Assembly (NCBI RefSeq): GCF_014648855.1
Contig: NZ_BMRX01000001.1
Span: forward strand, 62,001 to 126,000
Origin: Streptomyces parvulus
GTDB taxonomy: Bacteria; Actinomycetota; Actinomycetes; Streptomycetales; Streptomycetaceae
Reading direction: 5' to 3'
DNA length: 64,000 nucleotides
Below the pieces are notes generated by a model. It saw nothing but the letters and a program-made list of their open reading frames with translations. It was not told where the DNA came from and did not search any database. Below are positions 11,298-19,861 of this stretch, piece after piece. A program made the position numbers and the translations under genes. Position 1 is the first letter of the stretch. Each line of letters begins with the position of its first letter.

Positions 11298-12899
11298 TCA
11301 CCCGCAGCCGCAGGAGGCGAGGCTCGTCGCCGCCCGGTCCAGGGTCGCCTGGGCGGCGGCGGGGTCGGACGTCCCGTGCGCCATGAAGGCGAAGCCCAGC
11401 AGGCGGCCGTCGGCGGTGACGACCGTGCCGGCCAGGGTGTTCACGCCCGTGAGCGTGCCCGTCTTGGCGCGGACGAGGCCCGCTGCGCCGTCCGTGTAGC
11501 GGCCGGCCAGGGTCCCGGTGAATCCGGCCACCGGGAGACCGGTGAGGACGCTGCGCAGCTGGGGGCGTTCCGGGTCGGCGGCCTCGGCCAGCAGGGCGGT
11601 GAGCAGGTCGGCGCCGACCAGGTCGGTGCGGTCCAGGCCGCTGCCGTCGTTCAGCTCGGCGCCGCGCACCGGGAGGCCGAGCCGCTTGAGCCGGTCCTTC
11701 ATGGCGGCCGACGCCCCGTCGAAGTCGGCGGGCCTGCCGCTCGCCACGGCGGTGTGCCGGGCCAGGGCCTCGGCGAGGTCGTTGTCGCTGTTGGTCAGCA
11801 TCCGCTCGACCAGGGCGGACAGCGGCGGCGAGGAGACGGCGGCGAGGGTGTCGGCCCGCCCGGTGGCCTTGGACGGGCCGGGGGCCGACGCGGTGACGCC
11901 GTGCTGCTTCAGGAATCCGGCGAAGGCGCGGGCGGCCTGGGCGGCGGGGTCGGCCTCGCGGTCGGCGGGGCCGCTGGTGGAGTCGTCCTTGCGGCCCTCG
12001 TCGGCCATCAGCGCGGTGACGCGGGCGAGGTTCTCGTTGACCCCGATCGGGTGCATTTCGTCACCGGCGTAGAGCGTCGTGTCGTACGACAGCGTCACCT
12101 TGCGCAGGTCGCGCTTCTTCAGGGCGGCGGCGGTCTTCTCGGCCAGGGTTCGCAGACTGGCGAGGCCCTTGGCGTCCGCGCGCGCGGTGAGCGTCGGGTC
12201 GCCGCCGCCGACCAGGACGAGTTCGCCGGTGTCGCCCTCCAGGGCCGTGCGGGTGGTGAGCCGGTGGTCGGGGCCGAGGGCGGTGAGCGCGGCGACCGCG
12301 GTGGCGATCTTGGTGGTGGAGGCGGGCGTGAGGGGCGCGTCGCCGCCGAGGCCGTACAGGCGCTTGCCGGTGGTGAGGTCGACGACCGAGGCCGCGCGGT
12401 CGGTGCCGAGCGCCGGGTCGTCCAGGAGCGGCCCGAGGAGGTCGCCGAGGGCCTCGCCGCCGGGGGCGGCCTTCACGCCGCCCGGGGTGCCGCTGCCGCC
12501 GAGGCCGGCCAGCACCGCGCCGGCGCTGGGCGCGGGACGGGGCGTCCCGGCGGTGGTGCCCCCGGTGCCGGAGGTGCGACCGTGATCTGCGCCACCCGTG
12601 TGCTCCTGGGCGACGGCCCGGTCCCGCTCGGCCGTACGCTGACCCGTGGAGTCCCAGGGGCCGGCGGCGGTCACCACACCGGCGGCGAGAGCCAGCCCGG
12701 CGGTGGCGGCACCGGCGGTGTACTGCCAGGTCTTCGGCCTCGTGATCCGGACGAGCCGCGGTCCCGTGGCCCGCGCGAACCGTGCGATCCGCGGTTCGGC
12801 GGCCCGGGCGAGGCGCGCCAGACGGGGTCGTACGGCGCCCGCGGCCCGCACCAGATGCGGCCTCGCGGACCGCCAAGGCCTCAGCTCTGGCACCATCAC
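11298..12899 (-). CDS. dacB: D-alanyl-D-alanine carboxypeptidase / PBP4 (peptidase S13)
   Basis: A secreted or membrane-anchored penicillin-binding protein that trims or cleaves peptidoglycan peptides. The 533-residue protein has a basic N-terminus followed by one hydrophobic helix (about residues 55-75), a Thr/Gly/Pro linker and the S13 domain. Active-site motifs are STTK at about 194-197, SDN at about 371-373, and KTGTLTG near 480. A disordered linker of about 60 residues precedes the catalytic domain. The start could lie slightly downstream of the 12899 codon. It is divergent from ppa. Confidence 0.88.
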   Translation of the reverse strand: MMVPELRPWRSARPHLVRAAGAVRPRLARLARAAEPRIARFARATGPRLVRITRPKTWQYTAGAATAGLALAAGVVTAAGPWDSTGQRTAERDRAVAQEHTGGADHGRTSGTGGTTAGTPRPAPSAGAVLAGLGGSGTPGGVKAAPGGEALGDLLGPLLDDPALGTDRAASVVDLTTGKRLYGLGGDAPLTPASTTKIATAVAALTALGPDHRLTTRTALEGDTGELVLVGGGDPTLTARADAKGLASLRTLAEKTAAALKKRDLRKVTLSYDTTLYAGDEMHPIGVNENLARVTALMADEGRKDDSTSGPADREADPAAQAARAFAGFLKQHGVTASAPGPSKATGRADTLAAVSSPPLSALVERMLTNSDNDLAEALARHTAVASGRPADFDGASAAMKDRLKRLGLPVRGAELNDGSGLDRTDLVGADLLTALLAEAADPERPQLRSVLTGLPVAGFTGTLAGRYTDGAAGLVRAKTGTLTGVNTLAGTVVTADGRLLGFAFMAHGTSDPAAAQATLDRAATSLASCGCG

Positions 12900-12978
12900 C
12901 AGCCCCTTTCGCGATCACACGTCGGCGTGAGGGACACTTAACCACCAGAAGTATGGACTGATCATGGAGGAGCGTCCG

Positions 12979-13470
12979 GTGGAGTTCGACGTCACGATCG
13001 AGATCCCGAAGGGTTCGCGGAACAAGTACGAGGTGGACCACGAGACCGGTCGTATCCGCCTGGACCGCCGCCTCTTCACCTCGACCGCCTACCCGACCGA
13101 CTACGGCTTCGTCGAGAACACCCTCGGCGAGGACGGCGACCCGCTGGACGCGCTGGTCATCCTGGACGAGCCGACCTTCCCGGGCTGCCTCATCCGCTGC
13201 CGCGCGATCGGCATGTTCCGGATGACGGACGAGGCCGGCGGCGACGACAAGCTGCTGTGCGTTCCGTCGACCGACCCCCGGGTGGAGCACCTGCGGGACA
13301 TCCACCACGTGTCGGAGTTCGACCGCCTGGAGATCCAGCACTTCTTCGAGGTCTACAAGGACCTGGAGCCCGGCAAGTCCGTCGAGGGCGCCAACTGGGT
13401 GGGACGCACGGACGCGGAGATCGAGATCGAGCGGTCGTACAAGCGCTTCAAGGAGCAGGGCGGCCACTGA
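12979..13470 (+). CDS. ppa: Inorganic pyrophosphatase (family I)
   Basis: Hydrolyses cytosolic pyrophosphate to phosphate, pulling biosynthetic reactions forward. The 163-residue protein has the hallmark [11 protein letters not shown], the active-site [10 protein letters not shown] and the Mg-binding aspartates around it. The GTG at 12979 ([12 protein letters not shown]) is chosen over the in-frame ATG at 12964 because a strong GGAGGAG (12966-12972) ends 6 nt before it and overlaps that ATG. A 13-bp perfect terminator follows. The window also carries the membrane pyrophosphatase hppA near 50 kb. Confidence 0.94.
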   Translation: MEFDVTIEIPKGSRNKYEVDHETGRIRLDRRLFTSTAYPTDYGFVENTLGEDGDPLDALVILDEPTFPGCLIRCRAIGMFRMTDEAGGDDKLLCVPSTDPRVEHLRDIHHVSEFDRLEIQHFFEVYKDLEPGKSVEGANWVGRTDAEIEIERSYKRFKEQGGH

Positions 13471-13487
13471 GCAGCCACTCTTCCGCA

Positions 13488-13518
13488 ACGGGCCGCACGC
13501 CACCCGCGTGCGGCCCGT
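13488..13518 (+). terminator. Terminator of ppa
   Basis: Perfect 13-bp stem, ACGGGCCGCACGC (13488-13500) with GCGTGCGGCCCGT (13506-13518), and a 5-nt loop, followed by TCGCGTTT; 17 bp after the ppa stop. Confidence 0.85.
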
Positions 13519-13556
13519 TCGCGTTTGGGTGCGCATACTGAGGTCAACAGGAGGGT

Positions 13557-15293
13557 GTGTTCGTACCAGGGAGCGTTGCACAGGTGACGGAGGCGGAGGA
13601 CCGCAAGCCGCAGTCGGAGGAGGCGCACAGCGCGTTCCGGCAACCGGGCGGGATCGCGGCTTCGATCGACAACGAGTCGTCGACGACGTCCGAGTTCGAG
13701 ATCCCGCGGGGACTGGCCGTCCCGCGGCACACCGGGTCGGAGTCCGAGACCACCTCGGAGTTCGCCCTTCCCGACGGGATGGACGCGCCGCCCGCCGCGC
13801 CCGGGGACACCGAGGGCTCGGCGTTCGCCACGCCGAGCACGTACCACGCGTGGACCGCGCCGGCCGCGTTCACGCCGGCGAGCGGCTTCCCGGCGGTGAG
13901 CCTGGCGGACGTGCCCTGGCAGGACCGGATGCGGGCCATGCTGCGCATGCCGGTGGCCGAGCGGCCCGCTCCCGAGCCGTCGCAGAAGCACGACGACGAG
14001 ACCGGGCCCGCGGTGCCGCGCGTGCTCGACCTGACGCTGCGTATCGGGGAGCTGCTGCTGGCGGGCGGTGAGGGCGCCGAGGACGTGGAGGCGGCCATGT
14101 TCGCCGTCTGCCGGTCCTACGGCCTGGACCGCTGCGAGCCGAACGTCACCTTCACCCTGCTGTCGATCTCCCACCAGCCCTCCCTGGTCGAGGACCCGGT
14201 GACGGCCTCGCGGACGGTGCGCCGCCGCGGCACCGACTACACCCGGCTCGCGGCCGTCTTCCAGCTGGTGGACGACCTCAGCGACCCCGACACCCACATC
14301 TCGCTGGAGGAGGCCTACCGGCGCCTCGCGGAGATCCGCCGCAACCGGCACCCCTACCCGACCTGGGTGCTCACGACGGCGAGCGGCCTGCTCGCGGGCG
14401 GCGCCTCGCTGCTCGTCGGCGGTGACGTGATCGTGTTCTTCGCGGCCATGATCGGCGCGATGCTCGGCGACCGGCTCGCGTGGCTGTGCGCGGGGCGCGG
14501 GCTGCCGGAGTTCTACCAGTTCGCGGTGGCCGCGATGCCGCCGGCCGCGATCGGCATCACGCTGACGCTGACCCACGTCGACGTGAAGGCGTCCGCGGTG
14601 ATCACCGGTGGGCTGTTCGCGCTGCTGCCCGGGCGGGCGCTGGTGGCGGGTGTGCAGGACGGCCTGACCGGCTTCTACATCACCGCCGCCGCGCGTCTGC
14701 TGGAGGTCATGTACTTCTTCGTCAGCATCGTCGCCGGGGTGCTGGTGGTCCTGTACTTCGGCGTCCAGCTCGGCGCCAACCTCAACCCGGACGCCGCGCT
14801 GGGCACGGGCGACGACCCCTTCGTGCAGATCTTCGCCTCGATGCTGCTGTCGCTGGCCTTCGCGATCCTGCTTCAGCAGGAACGGTCCACCGTGCTGGCG
14901 GTGACCCTGAACGGCGGTGTCGCCTGGTGCGTGTACGGCGCGATGCACTACGCGGGCGACATCTCCCCGGTGGCCTCCACCGCCGCCGCGGCCGGGCTCG
15001 TGGGGCTGTTCGGGCAGTTGATGTCCCGGTACCGGTTCGCGTCGGCGCTGCCGTACACGACCGCGGCGATCGGGCCGCTGCTGCCCGGTTCCGCGACGTA
15101 CTTCGGACTGCTGGCGATCGCCCAGAGCGAGGTCGACAACGGGCTGCTGTCGCTGTCCAAGGCGGTGGCGCTGGCGATGGCCATCGCGATCGGGGTGAAC
15201 CTCGGCGGGGAGATCTCGCGGCTGTTCCTGCGGGTGCCGGGGGCGGCGAGTGCCGCGGGACGCCGCGCGGCCAAGCGGACGCGGGGGTTCTAG
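13557..15293 (+). CDS. Threonine/serine exporter family (ThrE-like) membrane protein
   Basis: A 578-residue protein. The first 150 or so residues are hydrophilic and disordered, with repeated SEFEIPRGL / SEFALPDGM segments. Next is the DUF1212 domain (LDLTLRIGELLLAGGEGAEDVEAAMFAV, near residue 155) and about ten hydrophobic helices ending near residue 565, the ThrE architecture. By family it exports small amino acids such as threonine and serine. The start is uncertain: the GTG at 13557 lies only 2 nt after AGGAGG, and a GTG at 13584 (MTEAEDRK) is an alternative lacking a good ribosome site. Confidence 0.82.
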   Translation: MFVPGSVAQVTEAEDRKPQSEEAHSAFRQPGGIAASIDNESSTTSEFEIPRGLAVPRHTGSESETTSEFALPDGMDAPPAAPGDTEGSAFATPSTYHAWTAPAAFTPASGFPAVSLADVPWQDRMRAMLRMPVAERPAPEPSQKHDDETGPAVPRVLDLTLRIGELLLAGGEGAEDVEAAMFAVCRSYGLDRCEPNVTFTLLSISHQPSLVEDPVTASRTVRRRGTDYTRLAAVFQLVDDLSDPDTHISLEEAYRRLAEIRRNRHPYPTWVLTTASGLLAGGASLLVGGDVIVFFAAMIGAMLGDRLAWLCAGRGLPEFYQFAVAAMPPAAIGITLTLTHVDVKASAVITGGLFALLPGRALVAGVQDGLTGFYITAAARLLEVMYFFVSIVAGVLVVLYFGVQLGANLNPDAALGTGDDPFVQIFASMLLSLAFAILLQQERSTVLAVTLNGGVAWCVYGAMHYAGDISPVASTAAAAGLVGLFGQLMSRYRFASALPYTTAAIGPLLPGSATYFGLLAIAQSEVDNGLLSLSKAVALAMAIAIGVNLGGEISRLFLRVPGAASAAGRRAAKRTRGF

Positions 15294-15374
15294 CCCCGGG
15301 CGCCCGCGGCGGCGGGTGGTGCCGTGTGTCCGGGGGCGCGAGCGCGTCGTGGCTGCCCGCGCCCCTGGGTGGGT

Positions 15375-16250
15375 TCAGCGGCCCTGGTCGTAGGGGTACT
15401 GCCCGCCCTGCTGGTCGCCGTAGGGCTGCTGGCCGTATCCCTGCGGGTACTGCTGCGCGTACGGCTGCTGGGGCTGCTGGTACTGCTGCGGCTGCTGGGG
15501 CTGTTGGTACTGCTGCTGCGGCGGCTGGTACGGATCGACGCGGCGGAGCTGGGTCGTGGCGTCGTCCATCACCGGGTACTGCGGCTGCTGGTACTGCTGC
15601 TGGGACGCCGCCGGGGCGCCGGCCGCCGCGCGCTTCTTCTTCTTGCGCTCGCGCAGGTACTCGATGGCGATCGGGACGACCGACACGACGACGATGAGGA
15701 CGAGGATGGCCTCGACGTTGGTCCGGATGAACTCGATCTGGCCCAGCCAGTAGCCCGCGAGGGTGACGCCGGTGCCCCAGGCCACGCCGCCGATGACGTT
15801 GTACGTGAGGAACGTGCGGTACTTCATGCGGCCGGCGCCCGCGACGATGGGCGCGAAGGTGCGCACGATGGGCACGAAGCGGGCCAGGACGATCGCCTTG
15901 GGGCCGTATTTCTCCATGAACTCGTGCGCCTTCTCCAGGTTCTCCTGTTTGAAGAGCTTGGAGTTGGGACGGCTGAACAGCCTGGGTCCGAAGAACTTGC
16001 CGATCATGTAGCCGACCTGGTCGCCGATGACGGCGGCCAGCACGATCAGGGTGCACACCAGCCACAGCGGCTGGCTGATGTACTCGCCCTGGGCGACGAA
16101 GAGGCCCGCGGTGAACAGCAGCGAGTCGCCGGGCAGGAACGCGAAGAGTCCCGACTCGGCGAAGACGATGAGCAGGATGCCCGGAAGACTGAAGGTCTCG
16201 ATCAGGTAGTCCGGGCTGAGCCACTCGGGGCCGAGCGCAAGGGTGGTCAC
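15375..16250 (-). CDS. DedA-family membrane protein with Gln/Tyr-rich tail
   Basis: A 291-residue DedA/SNARE-associated (VTT domain) protein. The membrane domain covers residues about 15-205 and includes the conserved FLPGDSLLF, GDQVGYMIGK and FVPIVRTFAPIVAGAGRM segments with the membrane-spanning arginines typical of DedA. DedA proteins act in lipid (undecaprenyl-phosphate or phospholipid) translocation and membrane homeostasis. From about residue 225 the protein becomes a low-complexity Gln/Pro/Tyr tail (repeated QYQQPQ), likely disordered and cytoplasmic. A GTG start is used, because the longer frame upstream lacks conserved sequence. Confidence 0.88.
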   Translation of the reverse strand: MTTLALGPEWLSPDYLIETFSLPGILLIVFAESGLFAFLPGDSLLFTAGLFVAQGEYISQPLWLVCTLIVLAAVIGDQVGYMIGKFFGPRLFSRPNSKLFKQENLEKAHEFMEKYGPKAIVLARFVPIVRTFAPIVAGAGRMKYRTFLTYNVIGGVAWGTGVTLAGYWLGQIEFIRTNVEAILVLIVVVSVVPIAIEYLRERKKKKRAAAGAPAASQQQYQQPQYPVMDDATTQLRRVDPYQPPQQQYQQPQQPQQYQQPQQPYAQQYPQGYGQQPYGDQQGGQYPYDQGR

Positions 16251-16384
16251 GGGATTGTGGCTCCTGCTGCTGGGGGGAGGCGGGCTGGACCTGGCTGCCC
16301 AAACGTATAACGCAGCCGCGGTGCACCAGGTTCCACCGGGGTCCCCGGGGTGCACTGCGCCCTTCCCGGGGAAGTCTGGGAACC

Positions 16385-16750
16385 ATGGGTATTGAAGAAT
16401 ACGGCGGTGGGCAGAGTCCGCAGTCCGATGTGCTCGTGGTGACCACGAACGACGTGCCGGGCCACCGGGTCCAGGAGGTGCTCGGCGAGGTCTTCGGGCT
16501 GACCGTGCGCTCCCGGCACCTGGGGAGCCAGATCGGGGCCGGGCTGAAGTCGATGGTGGGCGGTGAGCTGCGCGGGCTCACCAAGACGCTGGTCGAGACC
16601 CGCAACGAGGCGATGGAGCGGCTGGTCGAGCAGGCACGCACGCGGGGGGCCAACGCGGTGCTGGCCTTCCGCTTCGACGTGACGACGGCCGCGGACGTCG
16701 GCACCGAGGTGTGCGCGTACGGCACGGCGGTGGTCGTGGCCCGGGAGTGA
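16385..16750 (+). CDS. YbjQ/UPF0145 family protein
   Basis: A 121-residue protein matching the YbjQ (DUF74) family, a small oligomeric fold of unknown function sometimes called heavy-metal-binding. Conserved segments include VVTTNDVPGHRV, the GLTVRSRH strand-turn, and GANAVLAFRFDV with CAYGTAVVV at the end. It converges on tipA, and its stop codon lies inside the hairpin between the two genes. No function is assigned. Confidence 0.85.
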   Translation: MGIEEYGGGQSPQSDVLVVTTNDVPGHRVQEVLGEVFGLTVRSRHLGSQIGAGLKSMVGGELRGLTKTLVETRNEAMERLVEQARTRGANAVLAFRFDVTTAADVGTEVCAYGTAVVVARE

Positions 16751-16768
16751 GACCCGGGCCACGGCCAC
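16730..16768. terminator. Bidirectional terminator overlapping the YbjQ stop codon
   Basis: GTGGTCGTGGCCCGGG (16730-16745) pairs with CCCGGGCCACGGCCAC (16753-16768): 16 bp with a single G-U pair and a 7-nt loop containing the TGA at 16748-16750. It lies between the convergent YbjQ-like gene and tipA (end 16772), so it can serve both. Confidence 0.8.
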
Positions 16769-16771
16769 CGC

Positions 16772-17206
16772 TCAGGGGGTGTGGCGGACGGCGTTCGCGA
16801 GGATCGCGTCGCGCAGGTAGGCGGCGAGGCCCGGCCTGACGGCGTCGATGTTGCGCGTGAAGCGTTCGTCGGAGACGTACATCTCGCCGAGGCAGGTGTG
16901 CATCTCGTGCCCGCAGTCGTAGTGGTTGCGGGAGATCCCCCGCCGGTGGTCCTCGGCGGCGTCCATGGCCGCCTCGGATTCGGCGGGCTCCCCGGCGTCC
17001 ATCAGGGCGACGAAGCGCCGGGTGAGTTCGTCGGCCTCGTCCTGGATGCGCTGCCAGTCCTCCTTGGTGTACGAGGCGGTCTTCTGCCGCGACTGGCGGT
17101 AGGCGTCGGTGCCGCCCCAGCGCTGCTGGACCTCCTCCTGGTACTGGTCGGGGTCGAAGTCCCCGAAGACCTCGAACTTCTCCTCGGGCGTGAGGTTGAT
17201 GCCCAT
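16772..17206 (-). CDS. tipA: TipAS, internal-start short form of TipA
   Basis: In-frame internal start at Met110 (MGINLTPEEKFEV), preceded by its own GGAGGC about 8 nt upstream. This gives a 144-residue drug-binding domain without the DNA-binding part. In S. lividans, TipAS is made in large excess over TipAL and sequesters thiopeptides; the identical position of Met110 here indicates the same arrangement. Confidence 0.78.
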   Translation of the reverse strand: MGINLTPEEKFEVFGDFDPDQYQEEVQQRWGGTDAYRQSRQKTASYTKEDWQRIQDEADELTRRFVALMDAGEPAESEAAMDAAEDHRRGISRNHYDCGHEMHTCLGEMYVSDERFTRNIDAVRPGLAAYLRDAILANAVRHTP

Positions 17207-17533
17207 GCTGCGTGCCTCCATGGCCTGCTCCACGGCCGCCGCCATCTTCTCCAGCCGCTCGATCCGGGCGGTCAGCAGCTCGTGCTGGCGGCGCAGGTGC
17301 GCGCGCGGGTCCGCGGCCGGGTCGTCGAGCAGGGCGGCGACCTCGTCGAGCGGGAAGCCGAGCTCGCGGTAGAACAGGATCTGCTGCAGCCGGTCGAGGT
17401 CGGCGTCGCTGTAGCGCCGGTGGCCGGCGCGGCTGCGCTCGCCGGGCACGAGCAGGCCGATCTCGTCGTAGTGGTGCAGGGTGCGCACCGTCACCGCGGC
17501 GAAGCCGGCGACCTGTCCCACGGAGTAGCTCAC
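16772..17533 (-). CDS. tipA: MerR-family thiopeptide-responsive activator TipAL
   Basis: Transcriptional activator that covalently binds thiopeptides such as thiostrepton and activates its own promoter. The 253-residue protein has an N-terminal MerR winged helix (VSYSVGQVAGFAAVTVRTLHHYDEIG), a coiled-coil dimer helix (about 75-108) and the C-terminal TIPAS drug-binding domain. Cys207 and Cys214 lie in HYDCGHEMHTCLGE; in S. coelicolor/S. lividans TipA, Cys214 forms the thioether with the drug. The GTG start follows GGGAG in GAAGGGAGCGGAA; the upstream in-frame residues overlap the promoter. It is divergent from the glutamate decarboxylase gene. Confidence 0.95.
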   Translation of the reverse strand: MSYSVGQVAGFAAVTVRTLHHYDEIGLLVPGERSRAGHRRYSDADLDRLQQILFYRELGFPLDEVAALLDDPAADPRAHLRRQHELLTARIERLEKMAAAVEQAMEARSMGINLTPEEKFEVFGDFDPDQYQEEVQQRWGGTDAYRQSRQKTASYTKEDWQRIQDEADELTRRFVALMDAGEPAESEAAMDAAEDHRRGISRNHYDCGHEMHTCLGEMYVSDERFTRNIDAVRPGLAAYLRDAILANAVRHTP

Positions 17534-17559
17534 TTCCGCTCCCTTCTGTGACGCCGTCC

Positions 17560-17590
17560 ACGCTGCCGCCTCACGCGGCGTGAGGTGCAA
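17560..17590 (-). promoter_or_regulatory. tipA promoter with MerR-type 19-bp spacer and operator
   Basis: On the minus strand the -35 TTGCAC (17585-17590) and -10 CAGCGT (17560-17565) are separated by 19 bp, the overlong spacer typical of MerR-activated promoters. The spacer holds the palindrome CCTCACGCCGCGTGAGG (17569-17585), to which the TipA dimer is expected to bind. This closely resembles the well-known ptipA promoter. Confidence 0.92.
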
Positions 17591-17643
17591 GTCCGGGGCG
17601 GTCCCGGGTGCGGGGCCGCGGGGCCCGGCCTACCGTCGATGGC

Positions 17644-19065
17644 ATGTCTCTGCACAAGGGTCCCCGCCCGTCCCGTGACGACGACCGCGACCGGCGCCGG
17701 CTCGCCGTGAACCCGTTCCACGCGGCCGCGAACCCGCTCGGCGGCATGACCGAGGCCCCGCCCGCCCACCGGCTGCCGGACTCACCGCTGCCGCCCGAGA
17801 GCGCGTACCGGCTGGTCCACGACGAGCTGATGCTGGACGGCAACGCCCGGCTGAACCTGGCCACCTTCGTCACCACCTGGATGGAGCCGCAGGCCGGGGT
17901 GCTGATGAGCGAGTGCCGGGACAAGAACATGATCGACAAGGACGAGTACCCGCGCACCGCGGAGCTGGAACGGCGCTGCGTGGCGATGCTCGCCGACCTG
18001 TGGCACGCGCCGGACCCGGAGACGGCCGTGGGCTGCTCGACGACCGGGTCGAGCGAGGCGTGCATGCTCGCCGGGATGGCGCTGAAGCGGCGGTGGGCGC
18101 TGCGCAACGCCGACCGGTACCCGGGAGCGCGGCCCAACCTGGTGATGGGCGTGAACGTGCAGGTCTGCTGGGAGAAGTTCTGCAACTTCTGGGAGGTGGA
18201 GGCGCGGCAGGTGCCCATGGAGGGCGACCGCTTCCACCTCGACCCGCAGGCCGCCGCCGAGCTGTGCGACGAGAACACGATCGGCGTCGTCGGCATCCTG
18301 GGCTCCACCTTCGACGGGTCCTACGAGCCGGTCGCCGACCTGTGCGCCGCCCTGGACGCCCTCCAGGAGCGCACCGGCCTCGACGTCCCGGTCCACGTCG
18401 ACGGGGCCTCGGGCGCCATGGTCGCGCCGTTCCTCGACGAGGACCTGGTCTGGGACTTCCGGCTGCCGCGGGTCGCCTCGATCAACACCTCGGGGCACAA
18501 GTACGGGCTGGTCTACCCGGGCGTCGGCTGGGCGCTGTGGCGGGACGCGGAGGCGCTGCCCGAGGAGCTGGTGTTCCGCGTGAACTACCTGGGCGGCGAC
18601 ATGCCGACCTTCGCGCTGAACTTCTCCCGGCCCGGCGCGCAGGTGGTGGCGCAGTACTACACGTTCCTGCGGCTGGGCCGGGAGGGCTACCGGGCGGTGC
18701 AGCTCTCCGCGCGGGACATCGCCCGCGGGCTCGCCGAACGGGTGGAGGCGCTCGGGGACTTCCGGCTGCTGACGCGCGGCGACCAGCTGCCGGTGTTCGC
18801 CTTCACGACCGCCGACGACGTGACGGCGTACGACGTGTTCGACGTCTCGCGGCGGCTGCGGGAGGGCGGCTGGCTGGTGCCGGCGTACACCTTCCCGCCG
18901 CACCGCGAGGACCTGTCGGTGCTGCGGGTGGTGTGCCGCAACGGCTTCTCCACCGACATGGCCGACCTGCTGCTGGCCGACCTGGAGCGGCTGCTGCCGG
19001 AGCTGCGGCGCCAGCCGGGACCGCTGATCCGGGACAAGGGCGCGGCGACCGGGTTCCACCACTAG
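17644..19065 (+). CDS. gadB: Glutamate decarboxylase
   Basis: A PLP enzyme converting glutamate to GABA with consumption of a proton. The 473-residue protein has the group II decarboxylase fold. The PLP lysine is Lys286 in NTSGHKYG; the substrate/PLP region TTGSSEACML lies near residue 138 and HVDGASG near 252. Length matches bacterial GadB (about 466). The ATG at 17644 lacks a strong ribosome site; upstream in-frame codons reach 17608 within the tipA promoter zone. It ends 4 bp before the convergent ABC permease gene, leaving no room for a separate terminator. Confidence 0.93.
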   Translation: MSLHKGPRPSRDDDRDRRRLAVNPFHAAANPLGGMTEAPPAHRLPDSPLPPESAYRLVHDELMLDGNARLNLATFVTTWMEPQAGVLMSECRDKNMIDKDEYPRTAELERRCVAMLADLWHAPDPETAVGCSTTGSSEACMLAGMALKRRWALRNADRYPGARPNLVMGVNVQVCWEKFCNFWEVEARQVPMEGDRFHLDPQAAAELCDENTIGVVGILGSTFDGSYEPVADLCAALDALQERTGLDVPVHVDGASGAMVAPFLDEDLVWDFRLPRVASINTSGHKYGLVYPGVGWALWRDAEALPEELVFRVNYLGGDMPTFALNFSRPGAQVVAQYYTFLRLGREGYRAVQLSARDIARGLAERVEALGDFRLLTRGDQLPVFAFTTADDVTAYDVFDVSRRLREGGWLVPAYTFPPHREDLSVLRVVCRNGFSTDMADLLLADLERLLPELRRQPGPLIRDKGAATGFHH

Positions 19066-19069
19066 GGCC

Positions 19070-19861
19070 TTACTTGCTGAGCCGCGCGAACCTCCCCACC
19101 GCCAGCGGGAAGAACACCACGAGGAGGGCCAGCGGCCAGGCGACCGCCGTCCACACGTGGCCGGACTCGCCGCCGGGGCCGCCGAACAGGTCGCGTACGG
19201 CCGTGGCGGTCTGGGACATCGGGTTCCACTGGACGACCGCGCCCAGCCAGCCCGGCATGGAGTCCGGCGTGGCGAAGGCGTTGGAGAGGAAGCCGACCGG
19301 CCAGACCAGGATCTGCACCGCCTGCACCAGCTCGGGCTTCCCGGCGACCAGGGCCAGGAAGATGCCGATCCACAGCATGGCGAAGCGGAAGAGCAGGAGC
19401 AGGCCGACGGCGCCCAGGAAGGCGCCGGGGCCGCCGTGGGCGCGCCAGCCGAGCGCGTACCCCACTCCGATCAGCACCGTGAGGCCGAGCGCCGACTGGA
19501 GCATGTCGGCGGCGGAACGGCCCACCAGGACCGCGCCGTTGGCCATCGGCAGGGAGCGGAAGCGGTCGACGACGCCCTTGTTGAGGTCCTGGGTGACGGC
19601 GATCATGGTGCCCTCCAGGCCGAAGGCCATGGTGAGCGCCAGCATCCCGGGGACCAGGTAGTCGACGTACTCGCCGCCGACGCCCCGGCCGCCGCCGACC
19701 AGGTAGCCGAACATCAGCAGCAGCATCACCGGGAAGACCAGGTTGACGGCGACCGCCACCGGCTGCCGCGCCCAGCGGGCCAGTTCCCGGCGGGTCATGG
19801 TCCAGGAGTCGGTCAGGGCGTGGCTCACGGGGTTCGGGTGCGGGACGGTGCTCGTGCTCAC
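19070..19861 (-). CDS. ABC-2 type transport permease (DrrB-like)
   Basis: A 263-residue membrane subunit with about six hydrophobic segments and the ABC-2 signature ([29 protein letters not shown]). It is the permease half of a DrrAB-type exporter; such pairs export drugs or lipids, and the substrate here is unknown. The GTG start overlaps the stop of the ATPase gene (GTGA), so the two are translationally coupled. Confidence 0.9.
   Translation of the reverse strand: MSTSTVPHPNPVSHALTDSWTMTRRELARWARQPVAVAVNLVFPVMLLLMFGYLVGGGRGVGGEYVDYLVPGMLALTMAFGLEGTMIAVTQDLNKGVVDRFRSLPMANGAVLVGRSAADMLQSALGLTVLIGVGYALGWRAHGGPGAFLGAVGLLLLFRFAMLWIGIFLALVAGKPELVQAVQILVWPVGFLSNAFATPDSMPGWLGAVVQWNPMSQTATAVRDLFGGPGGESGHVWTAVAWPLALLVVFFPLAVGRFARLSK

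Noticed and set aside
17560..17600. Terminator between tipA and gadB
   Set aside because: The palindrome sits in the -35/-10 spacer of the tipA promoter between divergent genes; it is an operator, not a terminator.
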